From: Planctomycetota bacterium
GTDB lineage: Bacteria > Planctomycetota > UBA8108 > UBA1146
Reading direction: 5' to 3'
Assembly: GCA_012960845.1 (NCBI GenBank)
Contig: DUAN01000026.1
Coordinates: 1 to 41,338 of the forward strand
Length of the DNA: 41,338 nucleotides
Part shown: positions 24,331 to 33,352 of the stretch, one piece after another
Position numbering within the stretch: position 1 is the stretch's first letter
Layout of the letters: each line of letters starts with the position of its first letter
Program-made: the position numbers and the translations under genes
The notes under the pieces: model-generated
The model's input: only the letters and a program-made list of their open reading frames with translations
Databases searched by the model: none
Told to the model about the DNA's origin: nothing

Positions 24331-26139
24331 CTATAAACAACTCTCCTGGGTCGAATCACAGGAGAGAGGATCGTCTGTTGTGTCCGAGCCACAATCAAAT
24401 GGGTCCGGTGGTGCACTCCCCGACTGAAACAGATAGTCGAGCAGGGTGATCACATCCGAAACATCGTTCGCGCCGTCGTCATTACAATCAACCGAATCGA
24501 GACAATCAGGTGCGATGCCTCCCCCGAACAAATAGGAGAGGGCCCTCACCGCATCTGCAACGTTCCTGTCTCCATCCTCATTGACATCACCGCGTCTAAA
24601 GTTCGCTTGCGGTGTACCGACAACATAAGAACGCTCGGAGGTGGTCATCGAGTTCCCGGTGAAATCGGTCGCACGAATTCGGTAGGTCACGGTTGTGGAA
24701 AACCCCGGATCGGGAATGAGTCCTCGATATAAATCGTGTCCCATCCACGACATCTGAACCGGCGCAAATTGAGCTCCCATGGACCACTCGATGATGACCG
24801 ACTGGAAAAAGGACCCACGGTCCGATGTCATGTCATCTCGCACCATCGCACGAACCCGGATCGGGCCCGCTCCCACCAGGACATCTCCCACCTCTTCCCA
24901 GGTCGGAATGGTCGGAGGCTGGGTGTCGGTTGCTGGGCCTTGATTGAGATAGAGACGATTTCTGAAGGAACCGCTCTCCCCCTGGGCGGTGACCATGTCC
25001 AGATCCCCATCGGCATCCAGATCTCCCACCTCCACATCGAGAGAGCTATCTCCCACCGAAGAGATGACCCCGCTCACCAGGGTCAGGAAGCCGTTACCGT
25101 TGTTTCGGAGCATTCTTTCTGGCCCCCCGATGGCACAGATCACCACGTCCAGGTCTCCATCGTCGTCGTAGTCGAGGAACTTGCTATCGTTATCGTCGAT
25201 GTTGGGATTCGAGGAGTTGGGGAGCACCGTGCTGGTGACATTGGTGAAGGAACCACTGCCATCGTTCTGGAATACTGCCTCACGCGATCCGATCCCCGAG
25301 TTCGCCCCGATCACATCGAGATCTCCATCTCCATCGAGGTCTCCCAGGTCATAGGAATAGGTATTCGAATCCGCGGGCAAGTTGCCGGATGTGGCATCGA
25401 TGAAGACGCCTCCCTGATTGATGTACAGCTTGGAGTTATTGTCTCGATGGCCCTCGATCATGTCGAGGTCGAGGTCTCCATCCAGGTCACCAAAGATCGA
25501 GTCCATCGGTGCCGACACATTTTGCTGAGGGAGCCTCTGTGTGGTTTCATTGGAGAAAAATCCATTACCATCGTTGATCCACAGCTGGGCCTGACCCGAC
25601 CCGAATCGAGTGGATCCTCCGCGGGTAAACCACAGGTCCAGATCTCCATCGTCGTCGATGTCTCCGAAGGAGCAGTGAGAACTGGACATGTTGAACTGGG
25701 GAATCCGTGCAGCGGACTCATCGGTGAAGAATCCCATACCGTTATTGATCAGTAGTTTCTGCGGCGTCAGGAAATCGTTGGCCACCGCCATGTCCAGGTC
25801 CCCATCCCCATCGACATCACCGAACTCCACATCACGGCCATACCCGGTCAGGATCCCGAGTCTGTTGACCGATTCGTCGGTAAAGTTGGCATTCCCATCG
25901 TTGATGTAGAGCCGGACTTGCTGAGCTTGACCTGGGGATGAAAATCCAGATCCATTGGCAAAGCTGAGATCGAGATCACCGTCGCCATCCACATCTGCGA
26001 TCGCCACCTGGCTCGAGTACTCGTTGAATACCGGAAGTCGTCCGCTGCTCGATTCCAGAAACTGCTGGGCATCGAGGTACGATCCCCCGGCGATCGAAGA
26101 CAGAAGTAACAGTTGTAGGGCCAGGAACGGGCTTTTCAT
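24331..26139 (-). CDS. Secreted FG-GAP/VCBS beta-propeller protein with C-terminal type I dockerin
   Basis: The 602-residue product starts with a signal peptide (SPFLALQLLLLSSIAGGSYLDA; ATG 26139 with AGGAGG about 9 nt upstream). Seven VCBS/FG-GAP repeats follow, each with a D.DGDGDLD-type Ca2+ loop (IADVDGDGDLDLSFA, FGDVDGDGDLDMAVA, FGDIDDDGDLDLWFT, FGDLDGDLDLDMIEG, LGDLDGDGDLDVIGA, FLDYDDDGDLDVVIC, VGDLDADGDLDMVTA), predicting a seven-bladed propeller. A fibronectin/Ig-like module (VTYRIRATDFTGNSMT) and a paired dockerin (GDVNEDGDRNVADAVRALSYLF; DCNDDGANDVSDVITLLDYLF) end it. It is extracellular or surface-attached by inference. It is the first gene of the same-strand run that includes DUF3293. 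Confidence 0.88.
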   Translation of the reverse strand: MKSPFLALQLLLLSSIAGGSYLDAQQFLESSSGRLPVFNEYSSQVAIADVDGDGDLDLSFANGSGFSSPGQAQQVRLYINDGNANFTDESVNRLGILTGYGRDVEFGDVDGDGDLDMAVANDFLTPQKLLINNGMGFFTDESAARIPQFNMSSSHCSFGDIDDDGDLDLWFTRGGSTRFGSGQAQLWINDGNGFFSNETTQRLPQQNVSAPMDSIFGDLDGDLDLDMIEGHRDNNSKLYINQGGVFIDATSGNLPADSNTYSYDLGDLDGDGDLDVIGANSGIGSREAVFQNDGSGSFTNVTSTVLPNSSNPNIDDNDSKFLDYDDDGDLDVVICAIGGPERMLRNNGNGFLTLVSGVISSVGDSSLDVEVGDLDADGDLDMVTAQGESGSFRNRLYLNQGPATDTQPPTIPTWEEVGDVLVGAGPIRVRAMVRDDMTSDRGSFFQSVIIEWSMGAQFAPVQMSWMGHDLYRGLIPDPGFSTTVTYRIRATDFTGNSMTTSERSYVVGTPQANFRRGDVNEDGDRNVADAVRALSYLFGGGIAPDCLDSVDCNDDGANDVSDVITLLDYLFQSGSAPPDPFDCGSDTTDDPLSCDSTQESCL

Positions 26140-26357
26140 GTCTGTAATCCTCCTGCCCATAGAAATTCCGTAAATCCCACAACTACATGGAATCAGTGGC
26201 ACGGGAACCTTTGATGGACCCATCCATCATACCGTCTACATTCTTCGAGGTGAACGGACCCTCTCGATTCTGGTTTCCTTTCCAGCACAGGCCTGAAGCG
26301 TTACCCTCTGATCTCGCTGATTCTCCCCACTCGAGACCATCTTTGTTGGAGGACTGA

Positions 26358-27584
26358 ATGTCAGAAAAAAATCACCCCTGGGATCAATCGATGCCCAAGG
26401 ATCAATTCAGCAGGATGAAAGAGATCCTCTCGGCACCGAGCCCCATCGGTCTCGAAGCAGCGATGACCGAGGGAGTACTGGCTCCGATGCTGGAGCAGTT
26501 CATCCCTGACAGCTGGAAGATCCACCGGTTCCGCGGCAATGCTGGAATCGTTGTCGACACGATGCCCGATGCTCCCGAGGGAACCCTGACGGTGATGGCG
26601 ATCGGGCACGCCGACAAGATCCGCATGCAAGTTCGTAGCATCGGCGACGACGGAAAGATCTGGATCAACAGCGATTCATTTCTTCCCACCACCCTGATCG
26701 GACACGAGGTCACCCTGTTTTCGGAAAACCCCGAAAAACCTGGGGAGTTCCGGAGCATTTCTGGTGGGACCGTGGAAGCCCTCGGTGCCATCCACTTCGC
26801 TGAACCGGCAATGCGCGATGGTTCCAAGGGGATCAAACCGACGCAGATCTATCTCGAACTGCAACTCAGTGGTGAAGAACGAAAGAAGCAGGTTGAATCA
26901 CTGGGAATTCGAGCCGGCGATCCACTGCTTCTCGATCGACCGATTCGCCCAGGGTTTGGGCCTGACAGTTTCGTCGGCGCTTACCTGGACAATGGTCTCG
27001 GCTGCTTCGTGGTCGAGGAAGCGGCGCGGATCCTCGCAGCGGGAGATGCACTGAAGAATGTGCGCTACCTCGGGGCATTCGCCGCCTACGAAGAGATCGG
27101 CCGCTTCGGCAGTCGCGTCATGGCAGGTGTGATGAAACCAGATGTCATCATCGGTGTCGATGTCAATCACGACTACGAAGCTGCTCCAGGGATCGGAGAT
27201 CGCCGTTACGCTCCCCTCAAGATGGGCAGTGGAATGACACTAGCGGTGGGTGCCATCGTCAGCGCTGGACTCAACGCCATCATCCAGGATGCTTGCCAGG
27301 CGCAGGAGATCCCGTACCAGGTCGATGTCTGCGGAAGAGATACAGGCACCGACGCCATGGCTGGTGTTCTGGCCAGTGTCGATTGCGCTGCGACTAGCAT
27401 CGGGTTTCCCATTCGCAACATGCACACCATCTCGGAGAGTGCTCACACCGCAGATGTCATCGCAGCCGTTCACGCACTGGTAGCCACATTGAGAAGAATG
27501 GATGAGCAGGGAACCACCTCTGCAGATCTGTGCAACGCTCATCCTCGTCTCGATGGAATCGAGTCACTCTCCCACGGATCCTGA
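26358..27584 (+). CDS. M42 family aminopeptidase (glutamyl aminopeptidase / FrvX-like)
   Basis: This 408-residue cytosolic enzyme belongs to the dodecameric TET-type M42 peptidases that trim peptides. Two-metal ligands are recognisable: the histidine in AIGHADKIRMQV, the bridging aspartate in AYLDNGLGCFVVEE, the catalytic glutamates in YEEIGRFGSR, an aspartate in IGVDVNHDYE, and the C-terminal histidine in RNMHTISE. The GRDTGTDAMAG segment also fits. The start has GGAGG seven nt upstream. It is followed by an Omp85-type gene 17 nt downstream. Its length is slightly above the usual ~350, due to a longer N terminus and a small insert near residues 120-145. Confidence 0.9.
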   Translation: MSEKNHPWDQSMPKDQFSRMKEILSAPSPIGLEAAMTEGVLAPMLEQFIPDSWKIHRFRGNAGIVVDTMPDAPEGTLTVMAIGHADKIRMQVRSIGDDGKIWINSDSFLPTTLIGHEVTLFSENPEKPGEFRSISGGTVEALGAIHFAEPAMRDGSKGIKPTQIYLELQLSGEERKKQVESLGIRAGDPLLLDRPIRPGFGPDSFVGAYLDNGLGCFVVEEAARILAAGDALKNVRYLGAFAAYEEIGRFGSRVMAGVMKPDVIIGVDVNHDYEAAPGIGDRRYAPLKMGSGMTLAVGAIVSAGLNAIIQDACQAQEIPYQVDVCGRDTGTDAMAGVLASVDCAATSIGFPIRNMHTISESAHTADVIAAVHALVATLRRMDEQGTTSADLCNAHPRLDGIESLSHGS

Positions 27585-27601
27585 GAACTCATCGGAGGTC
27601 G

Positions 27602-28894
27602 ATGTCGGTCACCTGGCTACTATTGTCAGTCCTCTCCGTGAGCCCTCTTGCGGGCCAAGACGACTCCATCCTCGAGTTACGCCCGCAGGAGTTGCTGCAA
27701 GAACTCGATCACCCAGATCGCTGGCGCTGGATTCCAGAGCAACGGATGCCTCCGGGCAACCTCTTCGAAAGAGTACTGATCACCTCCTTCATCACTCCGG
27801 TGGTCTTCTTCCAGGGAGATGTCGGGGCCGGAGGTGGGGCCGGAATCACCGACCTCGACTTCCTCAACAAGCGGCGCAGCCAGTTCGCCAGCATCTGGGC
27901 CACCTACACTTCTGAAGGCCAGCGACGCTTCTCCCTCTCCTGGGGAAAGTGGCTCTCTCATCTCGATGTACCCGGTAGAGGCGCACTCCAGGGAGATCGC
28001 GATTACATGGGCTTTTCGGTCCAGCACTCGAAAACCTTGACCTCTCGCTTCTTCGGCCTGGGCCCCGAGACCACGCTTCGCGATGAGGCGTCCTATTCAC
28101 GGAAAACCAGCTCCGTTCAGTTCGATGTCCAGAAATCATTTCCCCTGGAAGGGGGTGACTGGGTCTGGAATCTCACCGGTACTCTGCAGGCAGACGACCT
28201 CGACAGCGGCAAGGTGACTGGAGCGTTCGACGTCCTGGACAAGCATCCACAACTGTTTGTCGAAGGAGATTCTTTCGATGCCTTGTGGGTCCATGCAGGA
28301 CTTCGCCACGATACGCGCGACGCACAACACCTCCCCTACCAGGGTCATTCGATCGGCGTTTCGATCACCGCCGTTCCTCTGGTTCAAGATCGCAATGGTG
28401 GTGCGATCGCTTCATTGATGGCCAGCTGGATCCGTCCGGTCACACCGCTCTTCCACGATGGCGGTGATACGACCCTCAATCATCCTCCGATCGATTCCTG
28501 TGCCGCATATTGTTCTCTTTCCAGCACCATCGGCGATGTCCCCTTCTGGGCCCTTCCGACTCTCGGGGGCGATCACTTCATCCGTGGAACGATTCGCGGG
28601 CGCTGGCGTGATCGTTGCGCCTGGGCGACCGGTGCCGAATGGCGACCATGGATACTGAAGGATGGCTTCCCACTCGTATGGAATCTGCAAGTCGAGAGAG
28701 CAGGCCTCGCTCTCTTTGCCGATGCGGGGGCGGTGGCCCCGGAGATGGGGGCGCTATTCGATTCTGCGGTTCATTCTTCCGTGGGAGTGGGATTACGAGC
28801 GACCTTCGAGAGACAGGCGCTCTTTCGCGCGGATATCGGCTGGTCCGATGAGGGCGACACCAATCTATCCATCTCTTACGGGCTTCCCTTCTAG
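27602..28894 (+). CDS. Omp85/BamA-like outer-membrane beta-barrel protein (bacterial surface antigen D15 type)
   Basis: The 430-residue protein has a signal peptide (SVTWLLLSVLSVSPLAGQ) and then alternating amphipathic strands to the end. Supporting features are ITSFITPVVFFQGDVGAGGGAGI, GLGPETTLRDEASYS and a GGDHFIRGTIRGRWRDR segment like the conserved (V/I)RG(Y/F) loop of Omp85 barrels. The C terminus ISYGLPF ends in phenylalanine, as outer-membrane barrel signals do. No POTRA domains are seen, so it resembles short patatin/TamA-like barrels of Planctomycetota. ATG 27602 has GGAGG three nt upstream; the frame is open further back but there overlaps M42. Its job (secretion or insertion) is not known. 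Confidence 0.68.
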   Translation: MSVTWLLLSVLSVSPLAGQDDSILELRPQELLQELDHPDRWRWIPEQRMPPGNLFERVLITSFITPVVFFQGDVGAGGGAGITDLDFLNKRRSQFASIWATYTSEGQRRFSLSWGKWLSHLDVPGRGALQGDRDYMGFSVQHSKTLTSRFFGLGPETTLRDEASYSRKTSSVQFDVQKSFPLEGGDWVWNLTGTLQADDLDSGKVTGAFDVLDKHPQLFVEGDSFDALWVHAGLRHDTRDAQHLPYQGHSIGVSITAVPLVQDRNGGAIASLMASWIRPVTPLFHDGGDTTLNHPPIDSCAAYCSLSSTIGDVPFWALPTLGGDHFIRGTIRGRWRDRCAWATGAEWRPWILKDGFPLVWNLQVERAGLALFADAGAVAPEMGALFDSAVHSSVGVGLRATFERQALFRADIGWSDEGDTNLSISYGLPF

Positions 28895-28901
28895 AAGCCC
28901 G
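28879..28901. terminator. Candidate bidirectional hairpin at the Omp85-like / aat convergence
   Basis: CGGGCTTC and GAAGCCCG form a perfect 8-bp stem around a 7-nt loop that contains most of the stop codon of the Omp85-like gene. A second small hairpin (ATCAG CGCA CTGAT) follows at 28903-28916. No T-run follows on either strand, so intrinsic termination is uncertain, but the position between convergent genes fits. Confidence 0.45.
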
Positions 28902-28922
28902 CATCAGCGCACTGATTTAGCA

Positions 28923-29558
28923 TCAGAGTTGTGCTGGAAATGAACTCTCGTCCCAGTCTCCGGGAGGAGTACTGCTGGCGACCATCATCGAATACACATC
29001 ATCTCGGATCAGGTGAGCCCCAAACATTTCCATGTGAGGAGTTTGTTGCTGACAATCGAGTGCGCTGAATCCGAGAGCGTGAAGGTGCTCGATGAGAGCC
29101 ACGATACACATCTTTCCCGCTCCGGTTTCGAGGTGAAACATGCTTTCCCCGGCAAAAATCCCCCCGACCGCCAGCCCGTACATACCGCCGACCAGACGAC
29201 CACTTTCATCCCATGCTTCAACGGAATGAGCCAAGCCCAGAGAATGCAACTGGCGAAATAGCAGCTCGATGTCGTGGGAGATCCAGGTCTCGTGTCGCGC
29301 AGCACATCCTTCGATCACCGCTCCGAAGGCCACATCCGTCGAAAATCGCAACTTCGACTTCCGGATGGAGCGCTGCAAGGAGCGCGGAATCCGGTAGGTA
29401 TCCCAGGTGATCAGTGCCCGCTCGGAGGGCCGAACCCAGAAGATCTTTCCATCGCGGTGGTCCGCCATCGGAAAACAGCGTTCCATGTAGGCACGAAGTA
29501 CCCTCGCCGGACTGACCGGAATGCCATCTTCGTCTCGAATTCTCTCTATCGGGCGCAC
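28923..29558 (-). CDS. aat: Leucyl/phenylalanyl-tRNA--protein transferase
   Basis: The 211-residue enzyme transfers Leu/Phe from tRNA to proteins with N-terminal Arg or Lys, making them N-end-rule substrates of ClpS-ClpAP. Family motifs are present: ERCFPMADHRDGKIFWVRPSERALI, FSTDVAFGAVIEGCAAR, ETWIS, LHSLGLAHSVEAWDESGRLVGGMYGLAVGG, FAGESMFHLETGAGK and LDCQQQTPHMEMFGAHLI. Usual ASK and SLGA are AGK and MFGA here. The start is GTG 29558, with AGGAGG five nt upstream; the open frame reaches 29678 but that part has no family similarity. It is divergent from the DUF488 gene, with a 90-nt shared promoter region. Confidence 0.92.
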   Translation of the reverse strand: MRPIERIRDEDGIPVSPARVLRAYMERCFPMADHRDGKIFWVRPSERALITWDTYRIPRSLQRSIRKSKLRFSTDVAFGAVIEGCAARHETWISHDIELLFRQLHSLGLAHSVEAWDESGRLVGGMYGLAVGGIFAGESMFHLETGAGKMCIVALIEHLHALGFSALDCQQQTPHMEMFGAHLIRDDVYSMMVASSTPPGDWDESSFPAQL

Positions 29559-29648
29559 TTGATCCTCCTGCTGGTCGGATTGTACCGTATTGTGGTTCGC
29601 ACTTCTCGCCTGGAATATTACAGACTGCAAGATGCCGGAGAACTGGCC

Positions 29649-30236
29649 ATGATGGATGACACAGCGGAGCCACAGCACTCGTTGCCATCCGATGCCACTT
29701 CTTCATCGGGACAGATCTTCAGTCTCGGATATGGCCATCGATCGATCGAAGTACTGGTCGAAATCCTACGCCACTATCAAATCTGCTGGATCATCGATGT
29801 CCGCAGCCAACCCAGATCGAGGCGAATCGAATTTTGTCGGAGTGCCATCGAATCTCACCTCAGTGAAGCAGAGATCGGCTACCTGTTTCTGGGTCATCAA
29901 CTGGGCGGAAGGACCAGCGTCGAAAGACTCCTCGATGGCGAGGGGACTCCTGATTATGACCTGATCGAACTGACCGGACCGTTTCAGGAGGGTCTGGAGC
30001 GGCTCAAGAAAGGCTACTTCGACGGCCATCGGATGGCTCTGATGTGTGGTGAACTGGACGCAGATAGATGCCATCGCAGCCGATTGATCGGACGAGCATT
30101 GCTGCGAAATTCCATCGATGTGTTACATATCGGCGCCGATGCAGAAGTTCTGACTCGGCAATCCCGTTCGATCCTCAAACCACCACCGCCTACCGATGAC
30201 CTGCCGGATCCATCACCCCTCTTTACCCATCGATGA
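29649..30236 (+). CDS. DUF488 family protein
   Basis: The 195-residue protein has the DUF488 signature: IFSLGYGHRSIEVLVEILRHY, ICWIIDVRSQPRSRRIEFCRSAIESHLSEAEIGYLFLGHQLGG, and GHRMALMCGELDADRCHRSRLIG, which includes the conserved C-x(5-6)-CHR pattern. The activity of the family is unknown; conserved cysteine and arginines suggest a nucleotide- or metal-linked role. ATG 29649 is preceded by GGAGAA. The frame is open back to 29274 but that part is antisense to aat. The proline-rich end looks disordered. Confidence 0.87.
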   Translation: MMDDTAEPQHSLPSDATSSSGQIFSLGYGHRSIEVLVEILRHYQICWIIDVRSQPRSRRIEFCRSAIESHLSEAEIGYLFLGHQLGGRTSVERLLDGEGTPDYDLIELTGPFQEGLERLKKGYFDGHRMALMCGELDADRCHRSRLIGRALLRNSIDVLHIGADAEVLTRQSRSILKPPPPTDDLPDPSPLFTHR

Positions 30237-30295
30237 TCCCGAATCTGTCCGCCAGTTCAGCTCCATCGCATCGATCATCTCCCCTTGCTCTCGCG

Positions 30296-33200
30296 CTAGC
30301 TTGAGGCTGCGCGGCTCCTGGCGCTGGCCACCATCTTCTTCATCTGCACGCCAAGATCATCGAAGAGCGTGTAGAAGAGTGGCACGGCGATCAGGGTGAA
30401 CAGGGTCGAAGAAGTCAATCCGCCGAGCATGACGATTCCCAGTGGTCGATAACTGGGGCCCATTCCCTCTGCCGACAGCAACACCAGTGGAAGTAAGCCG
30501 CAAATCGTAGTGCTGGCAGTCATCAGGATCGGCCGAAGTCGAATTCTCCCCGCCTGCAGCAGCGCCTCTTTTCTGGTGGCACCCTGATCCCGTTGTCGAT
30601 TGATCGCGTCGACCAGAACGATGGCATTGTTGACGACGATTCCCAGCAAGATCACGAAACCGGCGATGGCGGTGGTCGACAACGACTCTCCGGAGAACCA
30701 CAGGGTCCAGTAGGCTCCGCTGAACAGAAATGGAATGCTACAGAGGATCGAAAGAGGGAGCAGCAGTGACTCGAACAGCACTCCCATCAACGCAAAGATC
30801 AACACGATCGCCAGCGCTCCCGCCTGTGCCATGTCGGAGAGGTCAGCCTCGAACTGGTTGAGTCCACCCTCGATGGCGACTGAATATCCTTCAGGTAATC
30901 GCACCCCTTCGAGGATGGGTGCGATTCGACCCTCGATCTTCCGCAGATCTGAACCCTCCTCCAGCTCCAGTGCCAACGACAGGCTGACTTCACGATCCTC
31001 CCTGCGAATCATCGGTGGAGTTCTCGACATCTTGAGTGAAGCCACCGATCCCAGCGGAATCGAACCCCCACTGCCATTGGAGATGGGTATCCCCGGAAGT
31101 TCACCGAGGGTTGGTGTTTCGTCTTCGCTGTAAGAGATCCAGACTGGCAAGTCTTCGCCATCGATCTGTGCCTCGGGTAGTGGAGCACCTCGGAGCATCC
31201 AGCCGACGATGCTGGAGAGTCTGGTCGGAGAGATGCCAAATCTCTGTGCCTGTTCACGATCCACCTCGACCGAGATCTGATCGGAAGTCCGGGAGTCTTC
31301 TCCTCCTCGTGAGATCTCTGCGATCCCCGGCGCATCCGAAAGGAGAACTTCCAGCTGATCGGTAATCTCGGTCACTCGCCTGGCTTCCGCTCCCTTGACC
31401 ACCACTCTCAGGCGATCGGAATCTTGATTCATCTGCTGGCCACCGGAGAACTCGATGTCGACTCCCGGGAATCCAGGATCGTTACGGCGTAGTTCGGCGG
31501 TGAATCCAACCGTGTCTACCTGAGCCCCCGGAGGAAAGAAGAAAGCCAGGGTTCCACCGCTGCGACGAAACCAAGCCGCTACGTCTTCAACTTGCCACTG
31601 CTGGGCAATCTCGTGGTAGGACTGCCTCACTTTTTCCATCGTCTGGTCGGAGTCGTACAGCGAGCGAGAGTCAGGGAAGTCGACACTCAGCGCCACTCGG
31701 TGACTCGGTCCGGAAGCTGCGGACCTCACCGCCAACCACCTCAGCGGCAACGAAGAGGTCGCGAGAACCAGTAGAAGAAACCAGAAGCAAGCCAGACGCT
31801 GGTCAAGAACCCGAGACAGGAGTCGAGAATACCATTCAGTGATGGCCCACTCCGGGCGCGGAGTCGAAGGCTTCGCCGCAGAAGTGAATCTCAGCCCCAC
31901 CGGGATGAAGAGCAAGGCCACCAGCAAGCTGGCGATGATCGAATAGCAAACCGGAAGACCAAACTCACCCAGCATCAAACGAGTATTGGAGTCTCCTGAA
32001 AGAAACACCAGCGGGATGAACACGGCAACCGTGGTCAGCGTTGCCAGCGTCACCGCCAACGCCACCTCTCCCACTCCCTTACCCACCACCTCGCCGGGAT
32101 CGCTGGTCTGCGAGGAACACCTGGAAATGCTCTCCGATACCACGATGGCATTATCGATCAGCATTCCGATGCCGATGGTGAGTCCCGTCAGGGAGAGCAG
32201 ATTGAAAGTGCCGCCCTGTGCCCAGATCACCACGACCGCGATCAACAACGACAGTGGAATGGCACCGGCAACGATCAAGGTGCTGGCGATTTCACGCATG
32301 AAGAGCCACAAGATCAACACCGCGAGCAAGCCTCCCCATGCACAGGCGTCTCGCAGGCTGGTCAGGGAGTTGGAAATCACCTTCCCCTGGTTAAAGAACT
32401 CCGAGAACTCGACCCCCCTCAGTCGGGGATCCTCGCTGATCTGGCCATCCAGAATCTCGCTGATGGCACTGCACATCTCGACGGTGTTGGCATCGGACTC
32501 CTTGGAGATATCGATGATGTTGCAAAGACGTCCATTCAATCGGACCACGAAGTCCTTCATCCCGTACTTGATGCTCACGTCTGCGATATCGCCCAGCCTC
32601 AAGGAGTCGGTGACCGGGAATTGTCGGACGGATTCGAGATCATTGAAACGAGATCCGAGCCGAATCACGAACCTGCGCCCCGACTCCTCGACGGTTCCTG
32701 CGGACCCCTCAACGCTCTCTCCTCTGAGCCTGGAGATGAGCTTTTGCAGATCGATACTGTGGGCCCAGACTTCATCTGGATCCAGTTCGATACTGACCGC
32801 CTTCCCGACCAGACCACGGACTTCCACCTTGGCCACACCATCTACCGATTCGAGTCGTGGCCGTACGATGTTCTCCAGTAGTGGTTCGATGTCATCGTCA
32901 TAGGTGCTGGTCACTCCAAGCGACACGATGGGAACATCGGTCTCGAGATCGAATCTGAAGATCCGGTACTTTTCACTTCCTTCTGGAAGACTTGGTTTCA
33001 GCCTCTCCATACGATCAACGATATCTGCATAGACTTCATTGGCAGGCGCATTTCCCGAGATGGTGACGGTGATGCTGCAACCTTCACTGGTGGAAAAGCT
33101 ACGGATCTTCGAAAGACCCGGAATCGTACGTATCAGTTCCTCCGCAGGTTCGGCGATCGTCTCGGCCACCTCCAGAGGAGTCGATTCCCTGACACCAATT

Positions 33201-33352
33201 TGAACGGTGATGGTGCGATCGACGAATCCAGGTGGAAACAATTGAAGCGGTGTGGAAAGAAGGGAAATCACACCGATCACGATGACTGTCAATAACAACA
33301 TCATCACCATCACCGGACGATCGAGTAGAGATCGCCGAATCGGTGCTGTCAT
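30296..33352 (-). CDS. RND efflux pump, inner-membrane subunit (second of two)
   Basis: This AcrB/MdtC-type permease of 1018 residues uses the proton gradient to export substrates. It shows the twofold RND layout: N-terminal helix (RPVMVMMLLLTVIVIGVISLL), a large porter/docking loop, six helices with the proton-relay motif GIGMLIDNAIVVSES (one Asp, with Asn where AcrB has a second Asp), helix LATLTTVAVFIPLVFLSG, then the same again after residue ~500, ending in GIVVNNAIVLVDAINRQRDQG and MTASTTICGLLPLVLLSAEG. Its start overlaps the first pump's stop by 4 nt (33349-33352). Substrate cannot be inferred. No outer-membrane channel gene follows; it converges on DUF488 with 59 nt between. Confidence 0.92.
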   Translation of the reverse strand: MTAPIRRSLLDRPVMVMMLLLTVIVIGVISLLSTPLQLFPPGFVDRTITVQIGVRESTPLEVAETIAEPAEELIRTIPGLSKIRSFSTSEGCSITVTISGNAPANEVYADIVDRMERLKPSLPEGSEKYRIFRFDLETDVPIVSLGVTSTYDDDIEPLLENIVRPRLESVDGVAKVEVRGLVGKAVSIELDPDEVWAHSIDLQKLISRLRGESVEGSAGTVEESGRRFVIRLGSRFNDLESVRQFPVTDSLRLGDIADVSIKYGMKDFVVRLNGRLCNIIDISKESDANTVEMCSAISEILDGQISEDPRLRGVEFSEFFNQGKVISNSLTSLRDACAWGGLLAVLILWLFMREIASTLIVAGAIPLSLLIAVVVIWAQGGTFNLLSLTGLTIGIGMLIDNAIVVSESISRCSSQTSDPGEVVGKGVGEVALAVTLATLTTVAVFIPLVFLSGDSNTRLMLGEFGLPVCYSIIASLLVALLFIPVGLRFTSAAKPSTPRPEWAITEWYSRLLSRVLDQRLACFWFLLLVLATSSLPLRWLAVRSAASGPSHRVALSVDFPDSRSLYDSDQTMEKVRQSYHEIAQQWQVEDVAAWFRRSGGTLAFFFPPGAQVDTVGFTAELRRNDPGFPGVDIEFSGGQQMNQDSDRLRVVVKGAEARRVTEITDQLEVLLSDAPGIAEISRGGEDSRTSDQISVEVDREQAQRFGISPTRLSSIVGWMLRGAPLPEAQIDGEDLPVWISYSEDETPTLGELPGIPISNGSGGSIPLGSVASLKMSRTPPMIRREDREVSLSLALELEEGSDLRKIEGRIAPILEGVRLPEGYSVAIEGGLNQFEADLSDMAQAGALAIVLIFALMGVLFESLLLPLSILCSIPFLFSGAYWTLWFSGESLSTTAIAGFVILLGIVVNNAIVLVDAINRQRDQGATRKEALLQAGRIRLRPILMTASTTICGLLPLVLLSAEGMGPSYRPLGIVMLGGLTSSTLFTLIAVPLFYTLFDDLGVQMKKMVASARSRAASS

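Noticed and set aside
24736-25755. A 339-codon plus-strand frame antisense to the VCBS-dockerin gene
   Set aside because: It mirrors the GAC-rich Ca2+-loop codons of the opposite strand and has no domain or ribosome-binding site.
31986-32903. A 305-codon plus-strand frame antisense to the second RND pump
   Set aside because: Serine/threonine-rich text typical of a shadow frame; the opposite strand is a clear RND gene.
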